The notes beneath the pieces were generated by a model. That model made no database searches. It saw only the letters and a list, made by a program, of their open reading frames with translations, and was not told the DNA's origin. Of a DNA stretch of 64,000 nt, positions 27,499-37,636 are shown piece after piece (within the stretch, counting starts at the first letter, position 1; every line of letters begins with the position of its first letter). The DNA is taken from the NCBI GenBank assembly GCA_963803875.1, contig CAWDOA010000014.1:168239-232238 (forward strand), read 5' to 3'. Position numbers and translations under genes: made by a program. Source of the stretch: JABDIY01 sp963803875. Lineage in GTDB: Bacteria > Actinomycetota > Acidimicrobiia > Acidimicrobiales > SZUA-35.

Positions 27499-28416
27499 GT
27501 GAGAATCAGCCTGACCGGGGCCAGCGGATTCGTTGGCAGCAATATCGCCAAGGTCCTCGCCGATCGACATGGTGACGATGTGTTCGCCGAACGGGTCGAC
27601 ATGACCGACCGGGCTGCGGTGAGCACCACGTCAACGATCACAGCCCGATGCGATCATCCATTGCGCCATTCTCAACGACTGGGATCGGATGTGGTCCGAC
27701 CGACGTTCGCATGGAACTGTTATGTCGAGGCCACTCGGTATTACACCGAAGCAGCCGCAGCGAGCTCCGGCATTCCCTGTGTGGTGGTCAGTACCGACTG
27801 GGTGTTCGATGGCACCGAGGGGCAACTACCGAGAGACCGATGTTCCCAACCCGACCAACTTCTACGGGTTCCTGAAAGCCGCCACCGAAATCGTGGCAAC
27901 CGAACGCGGCGCCACGATCGCACGGGTCAGTGGAGTCAACGGTCCCCACTGGGCTCGTCCGCTCGACACCTCGCCAACAAGATCCCGGCTTCGGTTACTT
28001 CGTGGCATCGATCGTCGACGCCTTGGAAGTCGGAGAACACTTCACAGTGTGGGAATCCGACCTCATCAATTCCAAAGCCTCACCATCTCTGGCTTCGATG
28101 TGTGGAGAGGTCATGCGAATCGCGCTGCAGACCCCTGACATGGCCGGAAAGATCGTGCACTGCTGCGGATCCGAAGCGGTCACCCGGCGCGAGTTGGCCA
28201 TGAAGGCCTGTGAGGTCTTCGGCCTCGATCCTTCGCTGCTCCGTTTCGCCCAGCCACCGGCAGCGGAGCTGGAGGGCAAAGTGTTCCCTCACGACACTTC
28301 GCTCGATGCTACGTGGACCAGCCAGCACCCTGGGCACTCCGCTGCCGACGGTGGTCGAACTGCTCGAAGGCTTCCTACACGAACGCACCACCGGGGAAAT
28401 CGCCCACATCACATGA
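27499..28416 (+). pseudogene. RmlD-like sugar-nucleotide reductase, several frameshifts
   Basis: The NAD(P)-binding start ISLTGASGFVGSNIAKVLA is in frame 1. The sequence then switches: DAIIHCAILNDWDRMWSDR (frame 2, about 27644-27700), AAAASSGIPCVVVSTDWVFDG (frame 1, to 27820), YRETDVPNPTNFYGFLKAATE (frame 2), GFGYFVASIVDALEVGEHFTVW to DTSLDAT (frame 3, to about 28310) and TLGTPLPTVVELLEGFL (frame 1) to 28416. All extended-SDR/RmlD motifs remain, including the YxxxK-like site (YGFLK). At least five one-base indels in 0.9 kb with no loss of conserved residues argue for sequence errors. The product would reduce or epimerise a nucleotide sugar. Confidence 0.7.
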
Positions 28417-29206
28417 CACCCACCGAGGCAACGGACCTGGATCCGCTGCAGATCATGCGCATAGTCGAGGAATGCAGCGCCCATTCGCTGTCGTTCTTCA
28501 GGGCCGACACGTCGATCGACAACAAGCTGAGCGAAGGTTTCGACCCCGTCACCCAGGCCGATCGCGAGGTCGAACAGCTTCTCACGGCTCGACTCACCGA
28601 AGACTTCGGCCCAATGCCCGTGATCGGTGAGGAACAGGGGTCACCGGCGACCCCTCGGCGGGGTTGGCGTGGATCATCGACCCGATCGACGGCACCCGGG
28701 CCTTCATCAGCGGTCAACCCCAATGGGGCACGCTGCTCGGTCTGCTCGACAGGGGCGTTCCAATCGGGGGCTGGATGTACCTTCCGGTGCTGAACGAAAC
28801 ATTCTGGGCGCTCGGTGATACTTCCGGCGGCACCAGCCCCCTCGGGCACTGCGAGGCGAGACCTCGGAGTGCACCGAGTTGAGCCAAGCAACCCTGCGTC
28901 AGCACCCATCCCTCGATGTTCGAAGGCGACGACGCCGATCGGTTCTGGCGGGTTGAATCTTCCGCCAGACTGAGCCGCTTCAACGGCGACTGCCACAACT
29001 ACGCCCTACTCGCCAACGGAGACATCGACCTCGTGGTCGAAAACCAGATGGAAACCTACGACATCCTCCCGCTGGTTCCGATCGTTCAAGCCGCCGGCGG
29101 GCGTGGTGACCGACGCTACGGGCGCACACCCCTCGACGGCGGAATGATCATCGCCGCCGCCACCGCCGAGCTCCACGCCGAAGCGCTCGCCATGATGGCC
29201 GGCTGA
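28413..29206 (+). pseudogene. Inositol monophosphatase/HisN-like phosphatase, frameshifted
   Basis: The IMPase-family protein starts at 28413, overlapping the previous stop (ATGA). FDPVTQADREVEQLL and PVIGEEQG (metal-binding Glu) are in frame 3. After a break near 28640 frame 2 carries AWIIDPIDGTRAFISG, the metal-binding DPIDGT signature, then MYLPVLNETFWALG. A stop at 28880 and a second break precede FNGDCHNYALLANGDIDLVVENQMETYDILPLVPIVQAAGG and GGMIIAAATAEL. The C-terminal DCHNYALLA and YDILPLVPIVQ resemble histidinol-phosphatase HisN more than inositol phosphatase, but other phosphomonoester substrates are possible. Confidence 0.72.
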
Positions 29207-29284
29207 TGCGCTGAGCGTCGGAGTCCTAGGTCCACTGTTCAAGCGCTCTCGGTTTCCGCCTGCGAACCTCGAGCAGCTCAGGAA

Positions 29285-30026
29285 TCAGGCCAGGAGCAGG
29301 TTGATTCGTTCAGCCGACGACCGAACCATCTTCTCGAACTCGCTGGCTGTCGGTCGCCGGGAAACCGGAACGACGGGCCGTGGATGTTGACGCCACCGAC
29401 CACCTCGCCGGTACGGGCGATCAGCGGCGCCGAGAGCGAGGTGAGGCCGTCTTCGAGTTCGTCGACGGTCCATGCGATGCCGTCGACTCGCACTCTGCTG
29501 GATCCGCTCGACGTAACTGCTCGGGATCGGTCATGGAATTGTCGGTGCTGGCGCTCAAGCTTCGTCTCAGATAGTTCGTCATCGCATCGTCGGGCCAGGA
29601 CGCCAGGGCGACAAGCCCGGAGGACACCAGGTGCATCGGCAAGCCGGATGTCGACCCAATCCCGAAGCTGCACGGTGGTCTCGGGCCGATCCTCGGCGAT
29701 GTAGTGGATGAAATAGCCCGATGTGATCGACAGCCCAACCGCCTCGTTGGCTTCGACGGCAAGGATCCGGAGTTCCTGGCGGCCAGGGCGGCCAGGCTAC
29801 GGGAGGCGTCGACACCGCTGGCCATTGTGACGATGCCGGGCCGATCCGATACAGGTTCACGTTGTCGAGCGCTCGACGGCCTCCGACCTCCTCGAGGGTG
29901 GCCAGCAGCCTCGAGGTGGTCGAAATCGGAAGGGCGACGTCGCGGGCAAGCTCGCTGAGCTCGCCGGGCCCCGGCGAAGTGCATCGAGGATCTTGAAGGC
30001 ACGTTCGACACTCTGTAGACTGCCAT
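29285..30026 (-). pseudogene. IclR family transcriptional regulator, frameshifted
   Basis: Reading from 30026, shifting frames give LQSVERAFKILDALR and LSELARDVALPISTTSRLLATLEEVG (winged helix), NLYRIGPGIVTMASGVDASRSLAAL, then ligand-domain blocks PMHLVSSGLVALASWPDDA, DGIAWTVDELEDGLTSLSAPL, GEVVGGVNIHGPSFRFP, ending SEFEKMVRSSAERINLLLA at 29285. This is a complete IclR regulator of about 250 residues broken by at least four indels. It is transcribed away from the corrinoid methyltransferase genes, with a 159-base shared upstream region, and so is the likely regulator of that cluster. IclR proteins usually sense small acids or amines. Confidence 0.75.
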
Positions 30027-30064
30027 GTTGGCACCGAGACCTCCTTCGCTGGTCGGCTGGGATT

Positions 30065-30100
30065 TCCATCATACGATAACTTTCCGTCTGTTGGAAATAG
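30065..30100. promoter_or_regulatory. Candidate IclR operator in divergent promoter
   Basis: TTTCC (30081-30085) and GGAAA (30093-30097) form an inverted repeat with seven bases between, and a further TTTCC lies at 30063-30067. The TTTCC-n-GGAAA form resembles IclR-family operators. It lies between the IclR gene start and the corrinoid protein start at 30186. This is a sequence-level guess; the surrounding 30027-30185 holds no gene. Confidence 0.35.
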
Positions 30101-30185
30101 CGCCTCTGTCTGTGGCAGACTGAAGCTGAACTCGGCAGCTCGCCTGCGTTTGGGGCCAGCTACCCACCCTGGAGGCATTCCCGCA

Positions 30186-30888
<703 letters not shown>

Positions 30889-30894
30889 CCTGCG

Positions 30895-31238
30895 ATGCCC
30901 CGCCGCCGCTCATCCCAACTCGTCGTCATCTACTGGCGAGACATCCCCTCCCAGGTCAACGGTGTTTCCGGAACCGAAAAGCACCAGTTGCTGCTCAAAC
31001 CCCGCTTCGAAAAAGCGATCGACCGTGCGGCCATGAAGGCCGGGCTCACCACGGCCTCGGACTACGTGGCGGAGTGGCGTCGCGAGAGCCGACCCGCCGG
31101 CGACCGACATCACCGCCGAGGCCGAAGCGCTGGCCGAGGAACTCGACGCGAAGTTCCCGTCGACCGGTCCTCGACGACTACGTCAACAATGGCGGGTTGC
31201 GATTCCGCACCCGCAAGCGAGAACAGGAACACTCATGA
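30895..31238 (+). pseudogene. Virulence-factor domain protein (PF13769 type), frameshifted
   Basis: A small protein of about 115 residues. The conserved N-terminal part is SQLVVIYWRDIPSQVNG, then FEKAIDRAAMKAGLTTASDYVAEWRRES. After an indel near 31095, another frame gives DITAEAEALAEELDAKFPSTG and, after a second break, LDDYVNNGGLRFRTRKREQEHS. The TGA stop overlaps the next ATG (ATGA at 31235). 'Virulence factor' is only the historical name of the domain. In many bacteria it lies within corrinoid methyltransferase clusters like this one, which suggests a role in that system; the biochemistry is unknown to me. Confidence 0.7.
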
Positions 31239-32135
31239 CCGACACCGTCATCAGCTCAGCCACCAAGGAGGTCGTCATCGGCTTCGATCGTCCCTTCGTG
31301 ATGATCGGCGAACGCATCAACCCGACCGGCCGCAAGCTCCTGGCGGCCGAGATGAAAGAGGGCGACTTCAGCCGGGTCGAGGCCGACGCCATCGCCCAGG
31401 TCCAGGCGGGAGCACACATGCTCGACGTCAACGCCGGGATCCCGCTCGCCGACGAACCGGCTCTGCTGGCTCGGGCGGTCAAGCTGGTTCAGAGCATCAC
31501 CGACGTCCCGCTCAGTATCGACTCGCAGCATCATCGAGGCGCTCGAGGCAGGCATCGCCGTCTACGAGGGCAAACCGCTCATCAACTCGGTGACCGGCGA
31601 GGACGAGGTCCTGGAACGAGTCCTGCCTCTCGTCGCCAAACACGGCGCTGCGGTCGTGGCCATCTCCAACGACGAGACCGGGATCTCCGAAGATCCCGAC
31701 GTCCGCTTCGAGGTCGCCAAGAAGATCGTCCATCGGGCCGCCGACCACGGCATCCCCGCCAGCGACGTCGTGGTCGATCCCCTCGTGATGCCGATCGGTG
31801 CGATGGGAACCGCCGGCCGGCAGGTCTTTGCCCTGCTGCGCCGCCTGAAGGAGGAACTCCGCGTCAACACCACCTGCGGTGCCTCGAACGTGAGCTTCGG
31901 CCTTCCCAATCGGCATGCGATCACCGGCACTTTCCTGGCGATGGCGATCGCCAACGGGATGACCAGCGCGATCATGAACCCGATCCACGACGAGGTGAAG
32001 AACGCGATCATGGCGGCCGACGTCCTGGCCGGGAACGACCGCGACTGCGCCGCCTGGATCCGAGCCAACCGTGATCCGAACGCAGCCGAGGGTGCGCGGG
32101 CCCGCCGAACCGGCGGTCGCCGTCGCAGGGCATAG
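31235..32135 (+). pseudogene. Methyltetrahydrofolate:corrinoid methyltransferase (pterin-binding, MtgA/AcsE-like); one frameshift
   Basis: About 300 residues, a TIM-barrel pterin-binding enzyme like the MetH folate domain. The first frame has FVMIGERINPTGRKLLAAEM, GAHMLDVNAGIP and VPLSIDSQ. A one-base insertion near 31527 (GACTCGCAGC for GACTCGAGC) switches frame. The rest reads EAGIAVYEGKPLINSVTGE, VVAISNDETG, VVVDPLVMPIGA, NTTCGASNVSFGLPNRHAI and FLAMAIANGMTSAIMNPIHDEV. It would pass methyl from the corrinoid protein to tetrahydrofolate, giving methyl-THF. NPTGR, DVNAG and GASNVSFGLP are characteristic of AcsE/MtgA-type enzymes rather than dihydropteroate synthase. Confidence 0.87.
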
Positions 32136-32180
32136 GCGACGCCCGGTATCTCGCGAGCGAAGCCCAGGAAGGCGCCATGC

Positions 32181-34182
32181 ATGTCCGGTGAGCAGGTCCG
32201 GGTGGTGTTCACACCATCGGGACTCGAGATCAAGGTCGACACGGCACGACCGTCCTGGACGCAGCCCGCACGCTCGGGGTCGACATCGATTCGGTCTGTG
32301 GGGGCCGGGGCATCTGTGGCCGGTGCCAGGTCACCGCTCCGCACGGGATCGTTCGACAAATGGGCGTCGACCGGTGGTGCCGCTGCCGCACTGACGCCGG
32401 TCGGCCCTACCGAAGCGAACTACCACGGGAAACGCCCGCTGACGGCGGGACCATCGTCTGGGGTGCCAGGCCGAGGTGTGCACCGACGTGATCATCGACG
32501 TGCCCCCCGAATCGCAGATCAACAAACAGGTGGTGCGCAAGGAACTCCGTCTCGACGGAGTCACCCTCGACCCGACCGTGCGCCTGCACTATCTCGAGGT
32601 ACCCAAGGCGACGCTCGGGACGATGATGCGACCGCCACCGACCTGGTGACTCGATGCGCTGGCAACCCAGTGGGATCGCCACGGAGTCGATCGTCCAACC
32701 CCCGGTCTGCTCGCGTTCATCCACGCCGCCATCGCCGCCGACGATCCCGGCGTGACCGTGGCGGTGTCCACCGTGACGGGCCGCCCGGTCCGTCGTTGCG
32801 ATCTGGCACGGGTTCTTCGTGACACCATCTGCGGGATCGCCATCGACGTCGGATCCACCACGATCGCCGGCCACCTCGCTCGATCTCACCACCGGTGAGC
32901 GTGCTCGCCTCGGCGGGGCGTATGAACCCGCAGATCCGATTCGGTGAGGACCTGATGAGCCGGGTGAGTTTCGTGATGATGAACCCGGGCGGGCGGGTCG
33001 AGCTGACCACCGCGGTCCGGTCGGCGCTGACCGAACTGATCGCCGAGCTGCTCAGCGCAGGACGTCGGCCGCCTCGACACGATGTTGTCCGATCACGCTG
33101 GTCGGCAATCCGGTGATGCACCATCTCTGCTCGGGATCGACCCGACACCGCTTGGGAGCGGCACCGTTCGTGCTCGCCACCGCCGATCCGATCACCGTCG
33201 ACGCCCGCGAGCTCGACCTCCCCTATCCCAACGCCTCGGTGTACATCGGCCCCTGTATCGCCGGCCACGTCGGGGCCGACACCGCAGCCGCAATCCTCGC
33301 CGAGGGCCCACACCGGGTCCGACACCGACCAGCTCCTGATCGATGTCGGCACCAATGCCGAGATCGTGCTCGGATCACGGGCCGGCCTCTTCGCCGCCTC
33401 CTCCCCCACCGGGCCGGCATTCGAAGGAGCGCAGCTGAGCTGTGGGGTGCGGGCCACAAACGGTGCGATCGAACGGGTCCGGATCGAACCCCGACACGCT
33501 CGAGCCCCGCTTCAAGGTGATCGGGCAGGATGTCTGGAGTGACGAACCGGCGTTCGATCATTCCCAACCGGTGGTCGGTGTGTGCGGGTCGGGCATCATC
33601 GAGGTCCTGGTAGAGATGTTCACCACCGGCATCATCGACTCCGAGGGAGTCATCCAGGCGAGCGCAGCCGAGCGCTCCAGCCGCGTGGTTCCGGACGGCA
33701 GGACGTTCTCCTATGTGATCCACAGCCCGGCAACAGGGGTCGACCTTCGTGTCACTCAGAACGACGTGCGAGCGATCCAGCTGGCCAAAGCTGCCCTGAG
33801 GGCCGGGATCGACCTCCTCTTCGAACACGCCGGGATCACGTCGGTGGATGACATACGCCTCGCCGGTGCGTTCGGGACGCACATCGACCCCGTGTATGCA
33901 GTCGGCCTCGGGCTGGTTCCCAACGGTCCCCTCGGACCGTCGGCGGTGAAGTCCACCGGCAACTCGGCCGGGAACGGTGCGGTGCGCATGTTGCTTTCCC
34001 AGGCTGATCGGTCCGAAATCGAAGCCGTTGTTGCAACCAAGGTCACCAAGATCGAAACCGCTATCGAACCCCGATTCCAGGAGCTCTTTGTGGACGCCAT
34101 GGCGTTCCCGCATCGCAGCGAGTCTCCTGTTGTGGCCGGCACCAACGGCGGTCGTCGCCGACGTCGCCGTGCAAACCAGTAG
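32181..34182 (+). pseudogene. ASKHA-domain ferredoxin, corrinoid activation protein (RamA/DUF4445-like), many frameshifts
   Basis: About 650 residues if repaired. It starts MSGEQVRVVFTPSGLEIKVD. A plant-type [2Fe-2S] domain is seen in another frame (VLDAARTLGVDIDSVCGGRGICGRCQVTAP across 32255-32340), then VIIDVPPESQINKQVVRK, and DTICGIAIDVGSTTIAGHLA, the first ATPase-fold phosphate loop. From 33490 the frame is clean: VVGVCGSGIIEVLVEMFTTGI, VIHSPATGVDLRVTQNDVRAIQLAK and LAGAFGTHIDPVYAVGLGLVP. These are marks of reductive activators that restore inactive Co(II) corrinoids using ATP. At least seven frame breaks occur between 32235 and 33490. Confidence 0.82.
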
Positions 34183-34198
34183 AACCAGGAGTACTTCA

Positions 34199-35757
34199 AT
34201 GACCGACACCGCAGGAACAGGCCCGACACCCCGACGGGGACGCGGCAGCGGAGGGCGGGCGGCGGGCGACAGGCGAAACGATCTGCCGCGGTCCTGGCAG
34301 ACGCCTATCTCACCAGAACACTGGCTCCGGTGAACGTCCTCGATGACGCCGGCCTGTCGCAGATCGAAGAGAACGCCGAGACGATCCTGAGCGAGATCGG
34401 CATTGCGTTCCAGGAGACCCCCGAGGCGCTCGAACTGTGGAGGGCTGCCGGCGCCCGGGTGGAGGGTGAAATGGTGAAGTTCCCGCGTGGCCTGTGCAGA
34501 CAGATCGTGCAGGAGAACGCGCCGAAGAGCTTCATCCAGCACGCTCGCAACCCGGCCAGGAACGTCCTCATCGGTGACAACGCCACCGTCTTTGCCCCGA
34601 ACTACGGGTCGCCTTTCGTCACCGACCTCGACAGGGGTCGGCGTTACGCCAGCCTGGAAGACTTCCAGAATGCGGTGAAGATCATCTACTCGACGCCGGC
34701 GCTGCATCACAGCGGTGGCACGGTGTGTGAGCCTGTGGACGTTGCCGTGAACAAACGTCATCTCGACATGGTGTACGCCCACTTGAAATACTCCGACAAG
34801 CCCCTCATGGGTTCGGTCACGGCACCCGAGCGAGCGGCCGACTCGGTTGAGTTGTGCCGCATTGGGTTTGGCGGTGATCTCGGCGATCGCACGGTTCTCA
34901 CCTCACTCATCAACGCATCGTCACCGCTGCGCTGGGACGCCACCATGCTCGGCGCAGCAACCGTGTACGCCAAGAACAACCAGGCCAGCGTCATCTCCCC
35001 GTTCATCCTTGCCGGTGCCATGAGTCCGGTCACCGTCGCCGGGCTAGCAGCTCAGGCGCTCGCCGAGGCATTGAGCGGAATGGCGTACTGCCAGTTGGTT
35101 CGACCCGGTTCGCCGGTGATCTTCGGGACCTTCGCCGCATCCATGTCGATGGCTACCGGCGCACCGACGTTTGGCACCCCAGAGGCGGGGCTGGCGATCT
35201 ACGTGATGGCCGAACTGGCCCGGCGGGTTGGGGTGCCCTTTCGGTCCGGTGGCCAGTTCACCGCCTCGAAGTATCCCGACGCTCAGGCCGCGTACGAGAG
35301 CGCCCACACGCTGCTGCCAACCGTGCAGGCCGGGGTCCACTTCGTGCTTCATGCCGCCGGCTGGCTCGAAGGCGGTCTCGCTCTGTCCTTTGAGAAACTC
35401 GTGCTCGACGGCGACCAACTCGGGGCGATGTCGGTCTATGGCAAGGGCGTCGACGTCTCGGAAAATGGTCAGGCCATGGAAGCGTTCCTCACCAACCCCC
35501 ACGGCCAACACTTCCTCGGAAATGGCCACACCCTGAAGAACTTCGAAACGGCGTTTTGGCGCAGTGCCCTGGCCGACAACAACAGTTACGAACAGTGGAG
35601 CGACGAGGGCGGAAAGACCTCGGCCCAACGCGCCAACGAACGGTGGAAACAGACGCTGTCGGACTACGTCGAACCCGAACTCGACGACGCCTACGACGCC
35701 GAGATGAAAGCGTTCATCGACCAGCGCAAGTCGTCGATGCCCGACGAGATCGGCTGA
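34199..35757 (+). CDS. MttB-family (trimethylamine/quaternary amine) methyltransferase, no pyrrolysine codon; N-terminal frameshift
   Basis: About 518 residues. The N-terminal Arg-rich tail begins MTDTAGTGPTPRRGRG and shifts frame near 34260 into GRQAKRSAAVLADAYLTRTL and VNVLDDAGLSQIEENAETIL. The rest is intact: NYGSPFVTDLDRGRRY, HHSGGTVCEPVDVAV, PLMGSVTAPERAADSV, MATGAPTFGTPEAGLAIYVMAELARR and NGHTLKNFETAFWRS. It matches the COG5598 MttB superfamily. Unlike archaeal trimethylamine enzymes there is no in-frame amber codon, so it belongs to the non-pyrrolysine group whose known members demethylate glycine betaine and similar quaternary amines. It is the substrate-specific enzyme of the cluster; the actual amine is not determinable. 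Confidence 0.87.
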
Positions 35758-35782
35758 GCGTCAAACGAGTGGACATCAGCCG

Positions 35783-37567
35783 ATGATCTCAGCGCTGGCG
35801 AGAGCCCAGTTCGGCGACCGGAGGACCTGGCTACGGTTCCGAGAACCGGTCGAGATCATCATCGCCGACCGGATCTCTGAGGTTCTTTCGGCCCTGAGAC
35901 GGATTGAGTCTGCTGTCGACTCCGGCCGTTGGGCGGTTGGACTGGTGAGTTATGACGCCGGTCCGGCATTCGACCCTGCGATCCGAAGCCATCGTGACGC
36001 AACCGTGCCACTGGTCCACTTCGGCATCTTCGATCCCGATTCTGTGTTCGAATCGGCCCCGGCAGGTTCGAATTACTGGCTCGGACCACGACAGCCTCTC
36101 ATTTCACGATCCAACTTCGAAGAAGGGGTCCGTTCGGTGCGTCGATTCATCGAAGCGGGCGACACCTATCAGGTGAACCTCACGCTGCGCCTCGGTGCCC
36201 GATTTGCCGGCGATCCCGAGGGGCTTTTCGCCAAGCTGGCCCAAGCCCAGATGGGCGAACATCAGGCGCTGCTCGACCTCGGTACCACCGCGGTGTGTTC
36301 GGCTTCACCCGAGCTCTTCTTTGTCAGGGACCGGAACGGTTCATTGACCTCCAAGCCCATGAAGGGCACCCGGCCGGCCGGTACCGATCCTGAGGAACTT
36401 CGTTCCAGTGCGAAGGACCGAGCGGAGAACACCATGATCGTGGACATGATGCGGAACGACTTCGGCCGAATCGCCGATATCGGTTCGGTTGCAGTTCCCG
36501 TGCTCCACGAGGTCGAGACGTATCCAACCGTTCTCCAGCTGGTCTCCACGGTGACCGCAACCACCTCCGCCGGTTTGACGGAGATCTTCCGAGCCACGTT
36601 CCCGCCCGCATCGATAACCGGAGCTCCCAAAGTCCGAACCTCCGAAATCATCACCGAGCTCGAAACGCAGGCCCGGGGTGTCTACACCGGTTCGATCGGA
36701 GTCATCTCGCCGGCCGATTCCCCCAGCGGGCGTCGTGACGAATGGAACGTAGCCATTCGAACCGTATGGATAGACAAGGCCGCGGGCCGTGCCACCTACG
36801 GAGTGGGTGGGGGGATCGTGTGGGACTCGAACCCGAGCGAGGAATGGAACGAAACCCGCATCAAGAGCCGGGTTCTACTGCACGCCGATCAGGATCTCTC
36901 GTTGATCGAGTCGTTTCGGTACGACCCCGACGATCCCGCACTCGTATCCGATCACGGCCTTTGGCTTCTGGAAGAACACCTCGACCGTCTCGAACGCTCC
37001 GCAGACTTCTTCCAGTTCAACTTCGATCCCGACGAGGTACGAGCCCAGCTCGCCAGATTCTCTGCTGTAGACGCCTGTAAATTGCGGGCAACACTCTCCG
37101 CCAACGGGCATCTCACCTTGACACCGCAACATCTCGGTGAAGTCGGTTGGTTCGGCAGCGAACCACCGCCAGGACACTGGCAGGCGGGTCTGGAGGTGCC
37201 TTTGTGGATCGACTCGGTCCCAGTCCGCCAGGACGACCCCTTCATTCGCCACAAGACCACACGCCGCTCGACCTACGACGAAGCACAGAATCGCCAGCCC
37301 GGGGCTGAGGACGTCGTTCTCATCGATGCGAGCGGAAATGTCACCGAATCACTGCGGGCCAATATCGTCATCCGCACGGGCGACGGATTTCTGGTCACCC
37401 CTCCTGCCGAAGCCGGGCTGCTCCCCGGTGTCTTCCGACAACATCTGCTCGACATCGGAACGCTCTGGGAGGAACCGATCCCCAGTGAAACCCTTCGGGA
37501 AGCAGCGGTCGAGGATCGCGCTTGGTTGATCAACAGCGTTCGGGGTTGGATGACGCTGGTTTCATAA
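35783..37567 (+). CDS. pabBC: Fused aminodeoxychorismate synthase component I and aminodeoxychorismate lyase (PabB-PabC)
   Basis: The 594-residue fusion has PabB at about 1-370: GDTYQVNLTLRL, SASPELFFVRD, SKPMKGTRPAG, ENTMIVDMMRNDFGRI, PPASITGAPKVRTSEII, YTGSIGVI, ATYGVGGGIVWDSNP. The chorismate-binding KGTRPAG and ITGAPK blocks are complete. PabC-type class IV aminotransferase/lyase follows from about 375 (SLIESFRYDPDDPALV): FIRHKTTRRSTYDEA with the PLP Lys, EDVVLIDASGNVTESLRANIVI, LLPGVFRQHLL. Together the halves turn chorismate and ammonia (from a separate PabA) into 4-aminobenzoate for folate. It follows the MttB gene by 25 bases, which fits supply of the tetrahydrofolate used by that cluster. 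Confidence 0.93.
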   Translation: MISALARAQFGDRRTWLRFREPVEIIIADRISEVLSALRRIESAVDSGRWAVGLVSYDAGPAFDPAIRSHRDATVPLVHFGIFDPDSVFESAPAGSNYWLGPRQPLISRSNFEEGVRSVRRFIEAGDTYQVNLTLRLGARFAGDPEGLFAKLAQAQMGEHQALLDLGTTAVCSASPELFFVRDRNGSLTSKPMKGTRPAGTDPEELRSSAKDRAENTMIVDMMRNDFGRIADIGSVAVPVLHEVETYPTVLQLVSTVTATTSAGLTEIFRATFPPASITGAPKVRTSEIITELETQARGVYTGSIGVISPADSPSGRRDEWNVAIRTVWIDKAAGRATYGVGGGIVWDSNPSEEWNETRIKSRVLLHADQDLSLIESFRYDPDDPALVSDHGLWLLEEHLDRLERSADFFQFNFDPDEVRAQLARFSAVDACKLRATLSANGHLTLTPQHLGEVGWFGSEPPPGHWQAGLEVPLWIDSVPVRQDDPFIRHKTTRRSTYDEAQNRQPGAEDVVLIDASGNVTESLRANIVIRTGDGFLVTPPAEAGLLPGVFRQHLLDIGTLWEEPIPSETLREAAVEDRAWLINSVRGWMTLVS

Positions 37568-37636
37568 CGCGTTCAACCGGTCGTTTTGCTCGCAGATGAC
37601 CCAGCCCAGAAGTTGACAAGGGGTACTGTTTCCTCC

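Noticed and set aside
34330..35757. Pyrrolysine (amber) codon in the MttB-family gene
   Set aside because: No in-frame TAG occurs; the protein reads through from start to stop without one.
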